Shown: piece after piece, positions 40,591 to 52,749 of the stretch
How the letters are laid out: each line of letters begins with the position of its first letter
Position numbering within the stretch: position 1 is the stretch's first letter
Origin: Bicyclus anynana
Taxonomy: Eukaryota > Arthropoda > Insecta > Lepidoptera > Nymphalidae
Reading direction: 5' to 3'
DNA length: 64,000 nt
NCBI RefSeq assembly: GCF_947172395.1
Contig: NC_069107.1
Location: 9,654,101-9,718,100 of the forward strand
Program-made: the position numbers and the translations under genes
Notes under the pieces: generated by a model
The model's input: only the letters and a program-made list of their open reading frames with translations
Told to the model about the DNA's origin: nothing
The model's database searches: none

Positions 40591-42096
40591 AACAGGTATC
40601 CAAAGCTGCTCTAGTAGGATCATACTTAATAAATACATAATGAGGATCAAGGAGAAATATGAAGAGTAATGGAGGAAAAAGAAACTCGCGACGTTGGAGA
40701 TACGCTTTATGGCAGGGACACCTGCGTAGAAGATAGGAGAAGTTTTCGCCGGTAAGAGGTTAGGTTACTGTTAGTAGTCACCCGCTAAGAAGAGGACTTT
40801 GCAAGAGAGCCAGTTTAAGGAGGTCTAAGGGCGGACGAAGTCGCGGACGTCCGCTAGTCTATCATAAATGAAAGAAAATAATGCTATTTATCTTTGTCCA
40901 AAATTATTTCAGATTATATTTAAAAATAAATAATGAAACGCAGTAGAACGAAAGCTCACACAAAAAAAGTGCAAATACGGAATTTTGTTATAACGATCGT
41001 TACGAATAATGGCCATGAACAGAAATAATAAAAATCAAATCTGAGCGAAAATGCAAAATAAAACAACCGCAGTGCAAAACATTCTAACTCTTAGCTCTAT
41101 GTGAATTCAGTTAAAAATCGCGCGGAAGCTATATAGGACATTAACATTAATATTGAAATAAGGGGGACATCTCTGTTCGTTATACTTTAAATGCATTTTT
41201 ACACAAAAACGTCAATTTCCCCTTAAAAATTAATGTCCTGCACGCACCACCCCTATTTGCATTGTGTTTACTTTTTTTGCGCCCAGCAGATGGCCATCGC
41301 GGTAAATGGCGCGAAATTTTGACAGAACGTGTAATTTTTTTTTAATTCGCATCCCGGCTCTGGGTTCTAGCTCTTTTGAGTGAACGTACGAACTTTGACA
41401 GCTCGAAGCAAAGGATGTACGAACGATAAAAAAGCCAATATTAGTTGCATTATAGCAACCCTTTCCAAGGGGTTGATTGAATTCAATTACACGTTACGGT
41501 GACGAAAAAACTTGTAATAAAGGGGTGGTTTTTACAGAATTTTGGAAAAACATCGGGGTCGAAGCTTATGTAGGTCACTGTGTTTAGTGAATTAAAGCTT
41601 TTTATGCGTTTTTTTTTAGAAATAAAAACGTGGCGCGCGTCTGTCACGCGTTTGGAAAGGAAGGGTTTAAACAATACCTTTTTAGAGAATGATTTAGAAG
41701 ATTTTTTCTTGCATTTCTGTTAATCTCGCAACGCATTTACTTTTTTTATATTTTATTGTAAAAAAGGAACATTTTGCAATGTTTAATTTGATAAAAAAAT
41801 TGGAATGTCAAGATCGTAAATTTATTTGTGATGGATTGCTTATTCGAGTTTATTTTTTCACGATTCTCAAAAATGTTAGAGATCTTAAACTGCAGAGTTT
41901 TTTTACATTTCGCTGATTACAAAAAGGGAATATCTGAAATTTCCTTTTTCGAATAATTAAAATTACATTAGAAAAGTTAAATCCGGTATTTTATATGGCT
42001 TCTGATGTGCCGCATACAAAATGTATGATACCAATTCTGTTCTGATGCGTTAAAACATCAAACAAATATAAGTCCGGCTTTATTTTGGTAGACAGT
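40591..42096. other. Non-coding
   Basis: A Helitron-like 3' end (cgcggacgtccgCTAG) at about 40830-40858. 41270-41345 is a GC-richer patch (gcccagcagatggccatcgc). No gene recognised. Confidence 0.4.
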
Positions 42097-42275
42097 TATT
42101 AAAATATTTCTAATTCCCTAAAAAAATAGCTAAAAACTAAGTTGTAGTTAATACTACTTATTACTTGAAATTACGTGTAAAAAATGGCTTTTCTTAAAAT
42201 ACATTAACTAAAGAATTAAAATTAAAGATTTGTAAATGAAAATGTAAAAGATTATTACAAAAGTAATTTGTTGAA
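42097..42275 (+). repeat. Direct duplicate, copy 2
   Basis: Second copy of 40200-40380, about 1.9 kb away, also followed by a SINE family 1 copy but in the opposite orientation. Confidence 0.75.
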
Positions 42276-42299
42276 AACTTCGCGCGATTACAGTGTTTT

Positions 42300-42600
42300 T
42301 TTATTGAATGACAATTTAACCCTTGACTGCTAACTCACCTGATATTAACGACGATCTAGTCTAGATAGAAGCGGGCTTAATTGAAAGAGTAAGTACTGTT
42401 TACCTCTAACGGTATCTCTACGGCAGCGTACCGCAACGTTAAATCACTTAACGGCACGTCTTTGCCTTGGTAACTACGGCCGATACCTAGACCTAAGGCA
42501 ATTTAGAAATTTATAAATTCCGAAAATGACCAGAGCTTGAAAACGAACCCAGGACCTCTTTGTTGAGACCCACAGCATTACCAACTGCGTCCGAGAGATC
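42300..42600 (-). repeat. SINE family 1, strongly diverged
   Basis: Recognisable tail (atttaacccttgactgctaa), ccgcaacgttaaatcac and a degenerate head; older than the other copies. Confidence 0.65.
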
Positions 42601-43929
42601 GGCATCGTGTGTTAGGTCACATCCAACGTCATATTCTATAGCAGAATGGCGTAACTGTGGTTTAGGTTTATTTATGGTAACAAGACTAATTAATACGAAC
42701 TTAGATTGGATATCTTTAAACCTCCGCCTGCGTCACTATGACCCATGACGTAGATATAATATATAGGTACGTATATATTCAAGGAAAACCTTATTTAAAG
42801 ATTATTTATTTGTTATTCATAATTATTAATTTTACAAGCGCACGTTATCACCTACGTAGTTCCGGTTCCCGTTGGAATGTAGGGATAAAATATAGCGCCT
42901 GTTTTAACGTAAGCTTAACGTTCTCTCACTCTCACTGATAACGTAGCTTTACAGAAGCGGAAAAATTTTAAATTGATACTACACGATGCAGTGAAAAATA
43001 TGGTGCAATAAAAATTTAACGCGCTCAAACTTTCGTTCAATCATTGCGTAATCTTCAATATTACCTCTATACGGTCAACATAATATTTGTAATAATTCGT
43101 AATATTGTGCAATATAAGTGATCGTCTAGATGCCGACTTTACCTATATCTAAACTGTTTAATGAAAAAAGATAGTTCTTTAGATGTGCATGTTGATGCAT
43201 CAGATAATAAAATAATAAGAAAACCGTATTTTTAAAAAATAATAATTAACTGAATCCCAAGAATAAATGTTTAAAAATTGTTAAACAAAACAAGTAAAAA
43301 AGAAATGAAAATCTGTGTTCCTACCCAAAAATTTCAATTTTACGGTGACGAAATGTGAAGTTATAATAAAATGAAAATAAAATAAAAAGCGTGTCGCCCT
43401 CCGACCGACGGGTTAAGTGACGTCACATCTAACCCGTGTCTCTTACAATATTTTGCCATTATCATCCAACATTTAACCCATTTTTCAACAATTTCACCCA
43501 AAAAAGTCCCCCAATTTCCAGATTTTGCACAAAAAATTGCCAGATGCGACGCAACTTTACAAAAATCAACCCTCGCGTGTCGCGATTTTTAATGGCTGTT
43601 TTTTTTAATTAAACGGGATTTCGGATTTCACTTTTTTTCTCCGAATCCAAAGCTGACAGTTGACGCGAACATAATCTTTAATTAAGAGTATTTTTGGCGG
43701 GATTTTTTTTCACCATACTTTTCCGATTCCCTTCTATGTTTAGTTGTGTGATTTATTTATTTATAATTTTACGGAATAATTGATTTGGCGCGCGCTTGAA
43801 TGGAGTGTCATAATCTAATATCTCGTGTGTACAATTTCTACTAACCAATTTTAAAATTTGAAGGTTTTTATGAATAAGTAGTTATACGTAGGTACGTAGG
43901 TACGTGCCTATACGTATATTAAGTAGGTA
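42601..43929. other. Non-coding, with a GC-richer patch
   Basis: A Helitron-like remnant at 42835-42905. 43385-43570 contains TGACGTCA at 43418-43425 and taacccgtg repeats, promoter-like but without a supported gene. Confidence 0.4.
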
Positions 43930-44240
43930 GAGCTGTGAAAGCCTAGTGGATATGACCTTTGCCTTTAATTCGGAGGACGTAGGTTCGAATGTAAGCAGGG
44001 GTATGTATCTCCCAACTTTTCAGCTATGAGTAAGTCCATTTTATAAAATTAAATATCACGTGTCTCAAACGGTGAAGGAAAACATCGTGAGGAAACCTGC
44101 ATACCAGAGAATAGTCTTAATTCTCTACGTGTCTGAAGATTGTCAATCCCCATTGGGACTATTACCATAACTCTTTTCATTCTGGGAATAGACTCGTGCT
44201 CAACAGTGAGCCGAATATGGGTTGTTAATGACAATGATAA
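43930..44240 (+). repeat. SINE family 2
   Basis: Diverged head (gctgtgaaagcctagtggat), E-box TCACGTGT, tail aacagtgagccgaatatggg. Confidence 0.85.
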
Positions 44241-44281
44241 TATTTGCAAATTTCCTAGCCCAACCCAAAGAAGGCTGGAAT

Positions 44282-44478
44282 CTATACTAATATTATAAAG
44301 CTGAAGAGTTTGTTTGTTTGATTGAACGCGCTAATCTCAGGAACTACTGGTCCGATTTGAAAAATTCTTTCAGTTTTAGATAGTCCATTTATCGAGGAAG
44401 GCTATAGGCTATATATTATCCCCGTATTCCTACGGAAACAGGAACCACGCGGACAAAAACCGCGCGACGTCAGCTAGT
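44282..44478 (+). mobile_element. Helitron-like element, complete
   Basis: From TCTATACTAATATTATAAAG preceded by A to gacgtcagCTAG followed by T. With 6385-6579 it is the best preserved copy, about 197 bases. Confidence 0.85.
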
Positions 44479-45214
44479 GTTGTATAATTTAGGTAAGATA
44501 GCGGTTAATCGTAGGTAATTAATGTATTTTATTTAATGTATAATGTGGCTCTTATAAGGGTGGCATGTTCAGTATTAAACAAACCCTCTATAAATAAAAA
44601 AAAAATTAAAAAAAATTATAATAGAATAAAACACAATTAATTTGTATATTTAATTTATTGAATACGGTAGAAATGTTTCGTAGTAATGGAAAACAAATGC
44701 ATAACAAACAGACGGATCTAGGAACATATACCGACCGACAGGCGTCGCTTACCAATTCGATTATTACTTTTAGATAAAATAAATTATAAAAAAAGATTTC
44801 CTTCATTTTTAAACACAGTAAAATTAAGATCTAAATAGGTAAAGTTGCAAGCATCAACTAGTACATGCCACTTAAGTGACATCATATTATGAAATCAGTT
44901 TTCTAAAAATCCTACGGAAACCATGGATTTCTCCAGAATAAGTAGTAGTCTATGTGGTAATCCAGGGTATAGTCTATCTCCATTACAAATTTCATACAAA
45001 TTTGTTCAGAAATTGCGGCATGAAGGAGTATCAATACATTTATTTACACACACAAACTTTCCCCTTTATTATTATAGTGTGAGTGTATATGTTTTCTCTT
45101 TCATGCTTCGTGAATCCGACAAAGAAAGACTCTCCGAAGAGAAGCTACATAAATAGTAAGACTGGATTTAATAATAATAATCATTTTGGCAGGCAGTAAA
45201 CGTGGGAAACTGTA
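44479..45214. other. Non-coding with a decayed Helitron-like or LINE piece
   Basis: 44880-45080 resembles, in reverse, the second Helitron-like type (atcctacggaaaccatgg, tagtctatgtg). No gene recognised. Confidence 0.4.
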
Positions 45215-45665
45215 ATTTTAATCAGCGTTGGTACGTTTTGTAATTTTCAATTACAGAGTCTTCTAGGTGTGGTATTTTCAGTTTTTTATCTAGCAAGGCT
45301 CTAAAAATAGTGCACGCTCTGTAATTTTCATCTGGGAAGAATGTGCAGATGATTTATGTAGTTTTGATCTGGTCAAGCCCTACAAATGGTACGTTCTATA
45401 ATTTTCATATAACAACGCCCTACATAATGGTACGTTCTGTAAACTTCACATAACAACGCCCTACATAATGGTACGTTCTGTAATTTTTATGTAGCAACGC
45501 CCAACAGATGGTACGTTCTGTAATTTTGCTTTGGAAAAAGCTCTACGGATGGCATATTCGGTTTTTATCGGCCTAGGCTCTACAGACGGTACGTTCTACA
45601 TTTTTTGCTATCTGGTAAAGCCCTGAAGCCTCTACAGATGGTATGTTCTGTAATTTACACTGTTG
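45215..45665 (+). repeat. Degenerate tandem repeat, about 41-bp period
   Basis: Units built on tggtacgttctgtaattttc and ataacaacgccctacag. The best-kept units start at 45387, 45428 and 45469; outer ones are increasingly diverged, about ten in all. Confidence 0.85.
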
Positions 45666-47307
45666 CGTGGTCTTTATTGACTTTCACTATAAAAATATTC
45701 GAAATGGTAAGCGACGTCGCGGTTTTAAGTTTTGGCTCTCCTGTAGCCAATAGAATATAATTCTCTTTAATTTTTTTAATATAATTTAACCAACGTGGAC
45801 GTCAACCGATTTGTGTTTTTAGTACTATTTCAGTGTATATATTAGTTTTAGAAAATTTAATTTCAATTTTTTTTTATTTAGAAAATAGTCTAAAAATGTC
45901 CCATATCTCCTTAATAAATTTTGACTTATGGTAACACTTTTAATGCTTACTATTAGGCCATATTGAACATCCACATCGGCGAAATTAAAAATATATAAAA
46001 AAATAATTTTTGACTAGAAATAACACATTTTTATAAAATTGAAAAAAAAATATTAGGTACCCATTTTATATACAGTCGCACAGAAATCATAATTACATGA
46101 AACGTGTTCTGCAGAGCACGTATGGCGCACGCACGGCGGACATATATGTAAGTATAACGTATTATAGATAAACAGACGACTGGTACAAGCTGTAATAATA
46201 TTATAAATTGTACCTTAACAAGAGATTTTTGGTCAAGGCAGGCACTAGTGTATCTATCAATAAAAAACCCTTTTGAAACTCATGAAGAGAGCTTCAGAGT
46301 ACGCAATGTGTTTAAGCAAATCGTTCACTTCATAGATCTAAAAATGCACTGCATACCCTGAGAACTCATTAGGAATCTGTCTCCACGTATAATGCCCACC
46401 CAAGTTAAAAACCTCATGCACGTCACGTTTATGCATCTATGGATTGAGTATCACTGCTTCAACACTTGATACAGTACACAGTGCTTAATAGAAAAACAAA
46501 ACATTGTTTATTAATAATAAGTAAAGCTCGAATACATTCAATATAAGCATAAATAGATGAAATATACCATAGACATCTTTATCTTTTTATCAATCAGTTA
46601 AAGGCAATGAAATAAAAAAAAATCATTTTCTATTTAAATGTAGTTTTATAAGCCGGGTGCGCCTGTGATATCAGTAACACGCTTCCAAAGACTAGAAATA
46701 CGCTTAGAAATAAATAAAAATTAAGTCTAGATTTTTTGGAATTCAATTTGGAATGTTCAGGAACATTATCCATCCAATTTGCGTCAGGCAATTTGTAATA
46801 ATAATAATTAACCTCAAAGCCAACTGCGCTGACACAAATTGAAGGTCTTATGAACTAAAAGAAAAAATGATTGATTATTAAAAATAATTGTCTAAAAATA
46901 ATCAGTAAAACTAATAATTTGTATCATTAAAGTAATATTCAGTTTGTCTTTTTTGGAAATAATTTCATTACATTGAGATCCTGATTTAGATGAATACACG
47001 TTTGTAGTAAGCTAATCTTATACTAAACCAAATATTATGGAACTTAAAACTTACACAGGAACAATATTCTGAATAGACTAAAGTTCTCTACGACACTAAA
47101 AATCACGAAATTCTCTTTGCATTAAATCAATTTTTTTTTTATTTTTCATGCAATTAACTGACAGTGTATTCTGTAATGTCTATTTTGTTTGACACTTCTT
47201 TTAATACACTAACACTGTCAATTGTCATCATGAATTGCAAAATTGTTAAGAGGATGTAAGTGTCATGTCAGTGTAGTTAGTGTCATAGAGATTTTTTTGT
47301 TTATTCA
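45666..47307. other. Non-coding, AT-rich
   Basis: No gene or transposon recognised. Slightly GC-richer around 46110-46150. Confidence 0.4.
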
Positions 47308-47690
47308 TCAAAACTGAGTTTGGCTAGCGAAAGTAGAGCTTGAAATCGCCAGGAAAATAAAAAAAAAATTGGACGGGGAATTCCCTAAATAATATGGCAA
47401 ATATTGGAATAACTCAGTTTGATTTGTTGCTTGCAATATTTTATATGTTTTTACAGATATGCGTCTTTTTAGAACCACGGTGTCCTGGACACAGCAATCT
47501 GCAGAGTGAGACCCTCTTATCATCACATCATGCCAATTGTAAACTATTTTATTATTCTGTTTCTCTCTTTCTCTTGTGTGGTGTATATTCTGAATACACT
47601 TTTCTTTTATTCTTTTAACAAACATTAGTATTTTCTTTTTTAATTTCCGGGTAATTTTAATCTCTACTTTCAGTAGCCAAACTATAAATA
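47308..47690. mobile_element. MITE with AGTTTGGCTA ends
   Basis: Left gagtttggctagcgaaagta and right tactttcagtagccaaacta are inverted repeats of about 36 bases. The 128-codon minus-strand frame inside is an incidental product of this element. One end recurs at 1765-1815. Confidence 0.8.
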
Positions 47691-48931
47691 CCAATGGAAA
47701 CGTTTTGCTTATGTATCTATTATATAAAGATGTAAAATTTCTTCAAGACAGATAACAATCTAGTGGATTTGTTCATTAACTGTAGGAATTATATACGGTA
47801 CGTATTAACATTGGTCTCCATAATAGTTTATTTGTAAATTTTCAACATTAACTATAAGTTTTCGCAGACCAAAGGAAAAATATACATGGCCAACATAATA
47901 ATGTGTCCACTTGAAGATGAAACCAGAACATCTTGCAACGCAATAACTAGTAGTCTACCTTTTAAATTTTTGTAGAGTTGTCAAATCACGACATTCAGCT
48001 TTCCATCAAAAATTTAAACAATTAATATTTAAAGGCATCTGTATCTATTTATCAATCATATAACTTTAAGTAAGAAAAACTCCGAATCTTTTGTTTTATA
48101 TAAATTGATGTCTCTAAATCCAAAAGTAAGTGCAAGACCGTTTAAAATAAAAAATACAAGTATTACACGTTGCAAAGTAATCTGTATCTAGAGAATTAAG
48201 AATTTAAATATTAAGAATAAGATGCATCTCCATGACAGCTATTCTTATGATCTTTTAATTTAAAATTAATATATTTTTTAACAATAATTAGGTATAAAAA
48301 TAATTAAGCAACTGTAGAACATTTTCAGTTTTATAGGTTTTACTTGAGAAAGCATGTTTTCTTATCCTCTTTTGGTAATCACTAACATCTCGCATTTCTC
48401 TCCTTTCCTAGTTTTTTAATAATTCCGCAATGCCGTTCATTCACAGGCGATTATCTTTTACGTCTACATTTTTCCTTTAGTCTGTGAATTTGCCATAGAT
48501 TTAAAAATTAACAATGATCTATTACAATATAGATACGCAGTAACGAAACACCGAATGCAGTAAAATAAAAGAGGTTACATACTAGTGCGACTGTACCACT
48601 GCTTTTGAGCGTTGTACCCGAACGAGACATAAACTATGTCTAAACATATATTGTTGTAGTCACTCCTGTTTTTCTCTACACTTAAAATTAATTTGTACTG
48701 TATTTGTATCACCAACCTCCGTTATACTTCCGGCCTATACATTTTGTACTGTCGATTATCAATTACATCTATAAATATTAAACGGTACATTCGCTCGGTG
48801 TACAACGCCCTCTATATAAAACAACTCTGAACACAAGTATTTATTTCACTACATTCATTTATCGATCGATTCCTAACTATTTAAACTCCGTAACAGTAAA
48901 AATTACGCGTTCCCATCAACAGCTGTATCTA
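47691..48931. other. Non-coding, AT-rich
   Basis: Nothing recognised. Confidence 0.4.
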
Positions 48932-49449
48932 AAGCCGCGTGTAAACGCTCGAACATGCTTGATTTAGAATCACGAGCCAAACGCCGTAGGCAAATATAAT
49001 TTTCCATTGCCTTTGTTTTCGTTAACTGCACTCGAAATGCATTTTGTGATATAAGTTTGTCATACAACAGTTCTGAACATTATCATCACAAATTGCAGCC
49101 ACGAGTGAGTTAGGATTAGAATGTTACAGCTCGAGGTCAGCTTTAGACAAAATTTATTTCCTCACATAGCTAAATACTGTGAATTGTAATGCGTCAGATT
49201 TGCAGATCTTATGCAAATAAAAATAATTATAAATATGACTTAAGCCGTGTTTTTTTTGGAAAATGGAGTTTGTTTATTTTTCGAGTAAAATTTTGTATTG
49301 CAATATGCTGGTGCTATTTTACTAAAGTTCACGACACTCAATAAAACAACTCGCGAACAATAGCATATTTTTGTGATGTACTCAACTGATGACTTTTCTC
49401 ATGAGTTTTAAGCATTAAACGCACATGTTCGAGCGTGTAAACACCGCTT
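48932..49449. mobile_element. MITE with AAGCCGCGTGTAAACGCTCG ends
   Basis: Inverted ends of about 26 bases (right end cgagcgtgtaaacaccgctt) enclose 518 bases without a coding frame. Confidence 0.8.
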
Positions 49450-50650
49450 AAAACGCGCCTCTTTGGTGGGAATTTAAATAGATTTCAAAAGATCGTGACC
49501 ACGCGTACATTTTTTATTAATTTTGTTATTATTTTTAAAACATTATTAATATAATTTGTTGTATTGCGCGCGCGCGTCTTCGCCCCCAACCCAGTGTGGA
49601 GTCTGGCTGTCGGGAAGACTGTTAGGAAGGACTCTTGCAACTCAAACTTCGTTAAGGAACTTTAAAGCTTCATCAGGAACTAATTTAGGAACATTGTTTG
49701 TTTACATTCTTTTGACTTTTCAACACTCAGCAAGTATAGACATTGTGAAAGCTTTATTTTTAAAATCACATTATAATTCTCTTCATCAATCTTTCTTTTT
49801 AGCAATATAATTTCATTATTACTTCATGGTTATAAAGGTAATCGTACAGTATACAAAAATCGCTTTACTATTTTAAACAAATAAAGAAAACATTAATTAT
49901 TATATATTGACATTGAAAGAACTCAGCTTTGACTTTGAAACCATATAATTTGCAAAAGTTGACTGTAAATTTATGTTAAATTGTAAAACTTACAATGCAA
50001 TTTTGAATTCCAAAACGTAACACGTCGTATTTTTGCGGAATGGTAATCCAATTATTCCTTCTAATGTTTTAATGTTTAACGCTTGCAAACTAATTAAACT
50101 TTATTTGGTTTCTCTAAGTTTCATTATCAACTCACTATCTCATTGTAAATACAAATTTAAAAATAGGATTTTTTTTCTATTTTATCTATCAATGACAAAA
50201 TAATTGAGATTGTATTTCTCGGGAAAGTTACAATGTCTAAACTAGTAAGTGTTGCTACATCTTTCACATCACCAATAACAAATAAATTGAATACGTCTAA
50301 GCGTTTATATAAAACGGCATCTATTTTATCATTAGCATTACCCTGATCTTCAATCACAGTATTATCATTATCAGGTAGCCGTGGTCTGGGCTGGGGGCGA
50401 ATCCACGCGCGACCTCTAGTTACACCTTAATTACATACATAGGAACTTTCTTTAGAAGCTGCATGGTTTATACAAGCTAACCTCCACAATGATCTACCGA
50501 ATAATGAAACATTCAAACAAACCTGTTTTCAAAATAAGGTATTTTATCATTCAATATAATAATATAATAATAATTATAAAATTTGGGAAAATTTTCGTTT
50601 TATTCGTCTCTTGTTCGGCGTTGGGAGTTTACTCCTTGAGAATCGACATT
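49450..50650. other. Non-coding, one open frame of unknown status
   Basis: On the minus strand 50157-50420 reads TRGRAWIRPQPRPRLP and continues NDNTVIEDQGNANDKI through a hydrophobic stretch to a stop. There is no ATG at its start and no family is recognised. Elsewhere AT-rich; may include the distal 3' side of the zinc-finger gene. Confidence 0.35.
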
Positions 50651-50684
50651 CTTAATAAATAAATAAATAATAATAACGCAGCGG

Positions 50685-50890
50685 GTGATAAGAATTGTTA
50701 CTTTGGTAGTAGAGGAAACATCTCGAGCAGGTGCAGGACTTGTGACTTTGGGTGTAGGCTTCAAAGGTACGCTTCAGAATACATTGACACTCACCTCCCC
50801 TGCCTGACATGTTTTCCGTCCCCACTCTAAGCGATTTATGATCAATTACACTACAAAACATTATCGCACAAAATTACGCGACGAGCAGCA
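50685..50890 (+). repeat. Dispersed repeat (copy A)
   Basis: Shares gtagaggaaacatctcgagc, caaaggtac and attacactacaaaa-cattat with 55261-55780, and in reverse with 60115-60245. Family unknown. Confidence 0.75.
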
Positions 50891-50983
50891 TGACGGCGTT
50901 CACGTTACTCAACAAAGAACTGAACCTAAGTCACCAACACCCTCTCATTTATAATATCACTTTCAAAATATAACAACTTTACA

Positions 50984-51005
50984 TGTATATATATATATAT
51001 ATATA
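50984..51005. repeat. (AT)n microsatellite
   Basis: About ten AT dinucleotides. Confidence 0.9.
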
Positions 51006-51124
51006 CCTCCTTTTTATAATATTAATTAAGAATCCTAACACCATACATACTCAAGGAACTAATATCATAATGCTGAGTTAACTGTTATTGTTCCGATAGT
51101 CATTTCAGTCAATGACAGCGAAAA

Positions 51125-51310
51125 GCTTCGACCAACTCATTAAGAAACTTTCGCTTGACTGTTGGATCAAGGTTCGGATACAAGAGGCTTCATTCTGTGA
51201 GGTAGTTCCTCGTGTTTGAACTCGTCAGGGTTCCAGAAACCGTGATAACCGGTTGCTTGGGAACTCAAAAGTCCCAGGGCTGGGTTTTTTAAATTTTTAA
51301 TAGTGTGCTT
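51125..51310. repeat. Dispersed repeat, LINE-tail-like
   Basis: Second copy of 20970-21172. Confidence 0.65.
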
Positions 51311-51358
51311 ATAGAAGACAAAGTATAGTACAAAATACTTTGTCTTCTATAAGCACAC
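51303..51358. repeat. Perfect 24-bp hairpin
   Basis: Arms 51303-51326 and 51335-51358 (gtgtgcttatagaagac...) with the eight-base loop agtacaaa. Confidence 0.92.
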
Positions 51359-52749
51359 ATTAATACTAATACATTAAACAAAAGGGTAAATAACTGACAT
51401 GAAAATATTTATTTGAGATGAAAATGATTATCTAGGCTCAAAACTTATATTTTCACGCGTGCATCAAAAGCGGGTACCCTTTTTTTAAACGATTTATTGA
51501 ACATTGAATTATAAATATATTAATTTTTCACTCTACGCAGGAGTAAACTCCCCACAATATAATTGTTTTTAAATTTATTTTGTTATTAATTGTAATGATT
51601 CCAATTCCTTGATAATAATCTTCACATCATAATCATTTGTATCGCTGCTTTTAAATTTTATTACTTAACTACACCTGTTAATTGCTGATGATTTTCCAAC
51701 CTTTTACTGTCCTACTCCTTTGGAGAAGATAATTCACTAATTATTTCATATGACTGGCAATACTTATGGCTACAAATGTATTGATCTATCAAATGTATTA
51801 TTTAACACCTTTTCATACATTTGAGGAGTATACATGTGAAGTCACAATTTGTGTGATTTGAATGTCACAGAGAAAACTCTGATACCCCATTGATATCTCA
51901 TCTATTTTATCGTGTAAAAGTAAATTTGAATTTGTATGGAATGGACATAGCGCCATCTACTCACTCTTATATCTTGTTATAACAAATGGCTTTCAATCCA
52001 CATAAATTCAAGTTAACTTTTTCGAAATGGAATATGTACAAAAACCGAATATATAATGCCTTACAAGAGACGAACAGGACGCGTCCGCAGTAACGTATTA
52101 AGTTAAATATAAATGACTATGTAAATAAATAGAATATACCGGCTCGGCCCGCGGCGCGGGCGGGGGCTCTGCCCGCCGCCGCAACATACCCGTAACTGCG
52201 CCGCGGGGCCGCGCCACATTACGCTAACATTACGTTTAATGTTGATCACTGCCCAATAGTACGTATCTTTGTGCTTAGGTCGTCCCTAGACGACGGTAAT
52301 AGTGTCGAGTGGCTGACGTGCGGCTCCGTCCGCGGCGAGCATCGACTCAAACAATACATAACAGCTTACTAGTGAGGTAGAGCGGTCGTACTGGGTCGTA
52401 GTGACCAACATCTCACACTACGACTACGGGAGTGCGCACTCACCGATACAATACATATCGTAAATAATAATAACTAAGCCTAGGGTGTATTTCTTCTCCC
52501 GATCGAAATCGACGTTTCAAAAACTCGTCTCGGACCGACCCAACGTCGAGGAGATAATAAATTAACCGATTCATAAGCGGCAACGTTTCATATATCACCC
52601 GTGAATATAATTCTCAATATACGAAGTTAGACTCTGTCAAATAAAAAACGGGGCCACCGCTCGGGGCGGCCGCGGACAGCTCCTCGGGAACGATCGGGCG
52701 AGCGACCGCTCGAAGGCACACAGCGTTATAGTATCAGTACGGTCGCTGC
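51359..52749 (-). other. Probable 3' untranslated region of the zinc-finger gene and flank
   Basis: Continues downstream of the stop at 52750 on the minus strand with no other gene. Holds a weak foldback at 51922-52020 and a CpG-rich patch at 52140-52215. The polyadenylation site was not fixed. Confidence 0.4.

Noticed and set aside
47308..47694. 128-codon minus-strand ORF
   Set aside because: Coincides with a MITE bounded by inverted repeats and has low-complexity, AT-driven composition.
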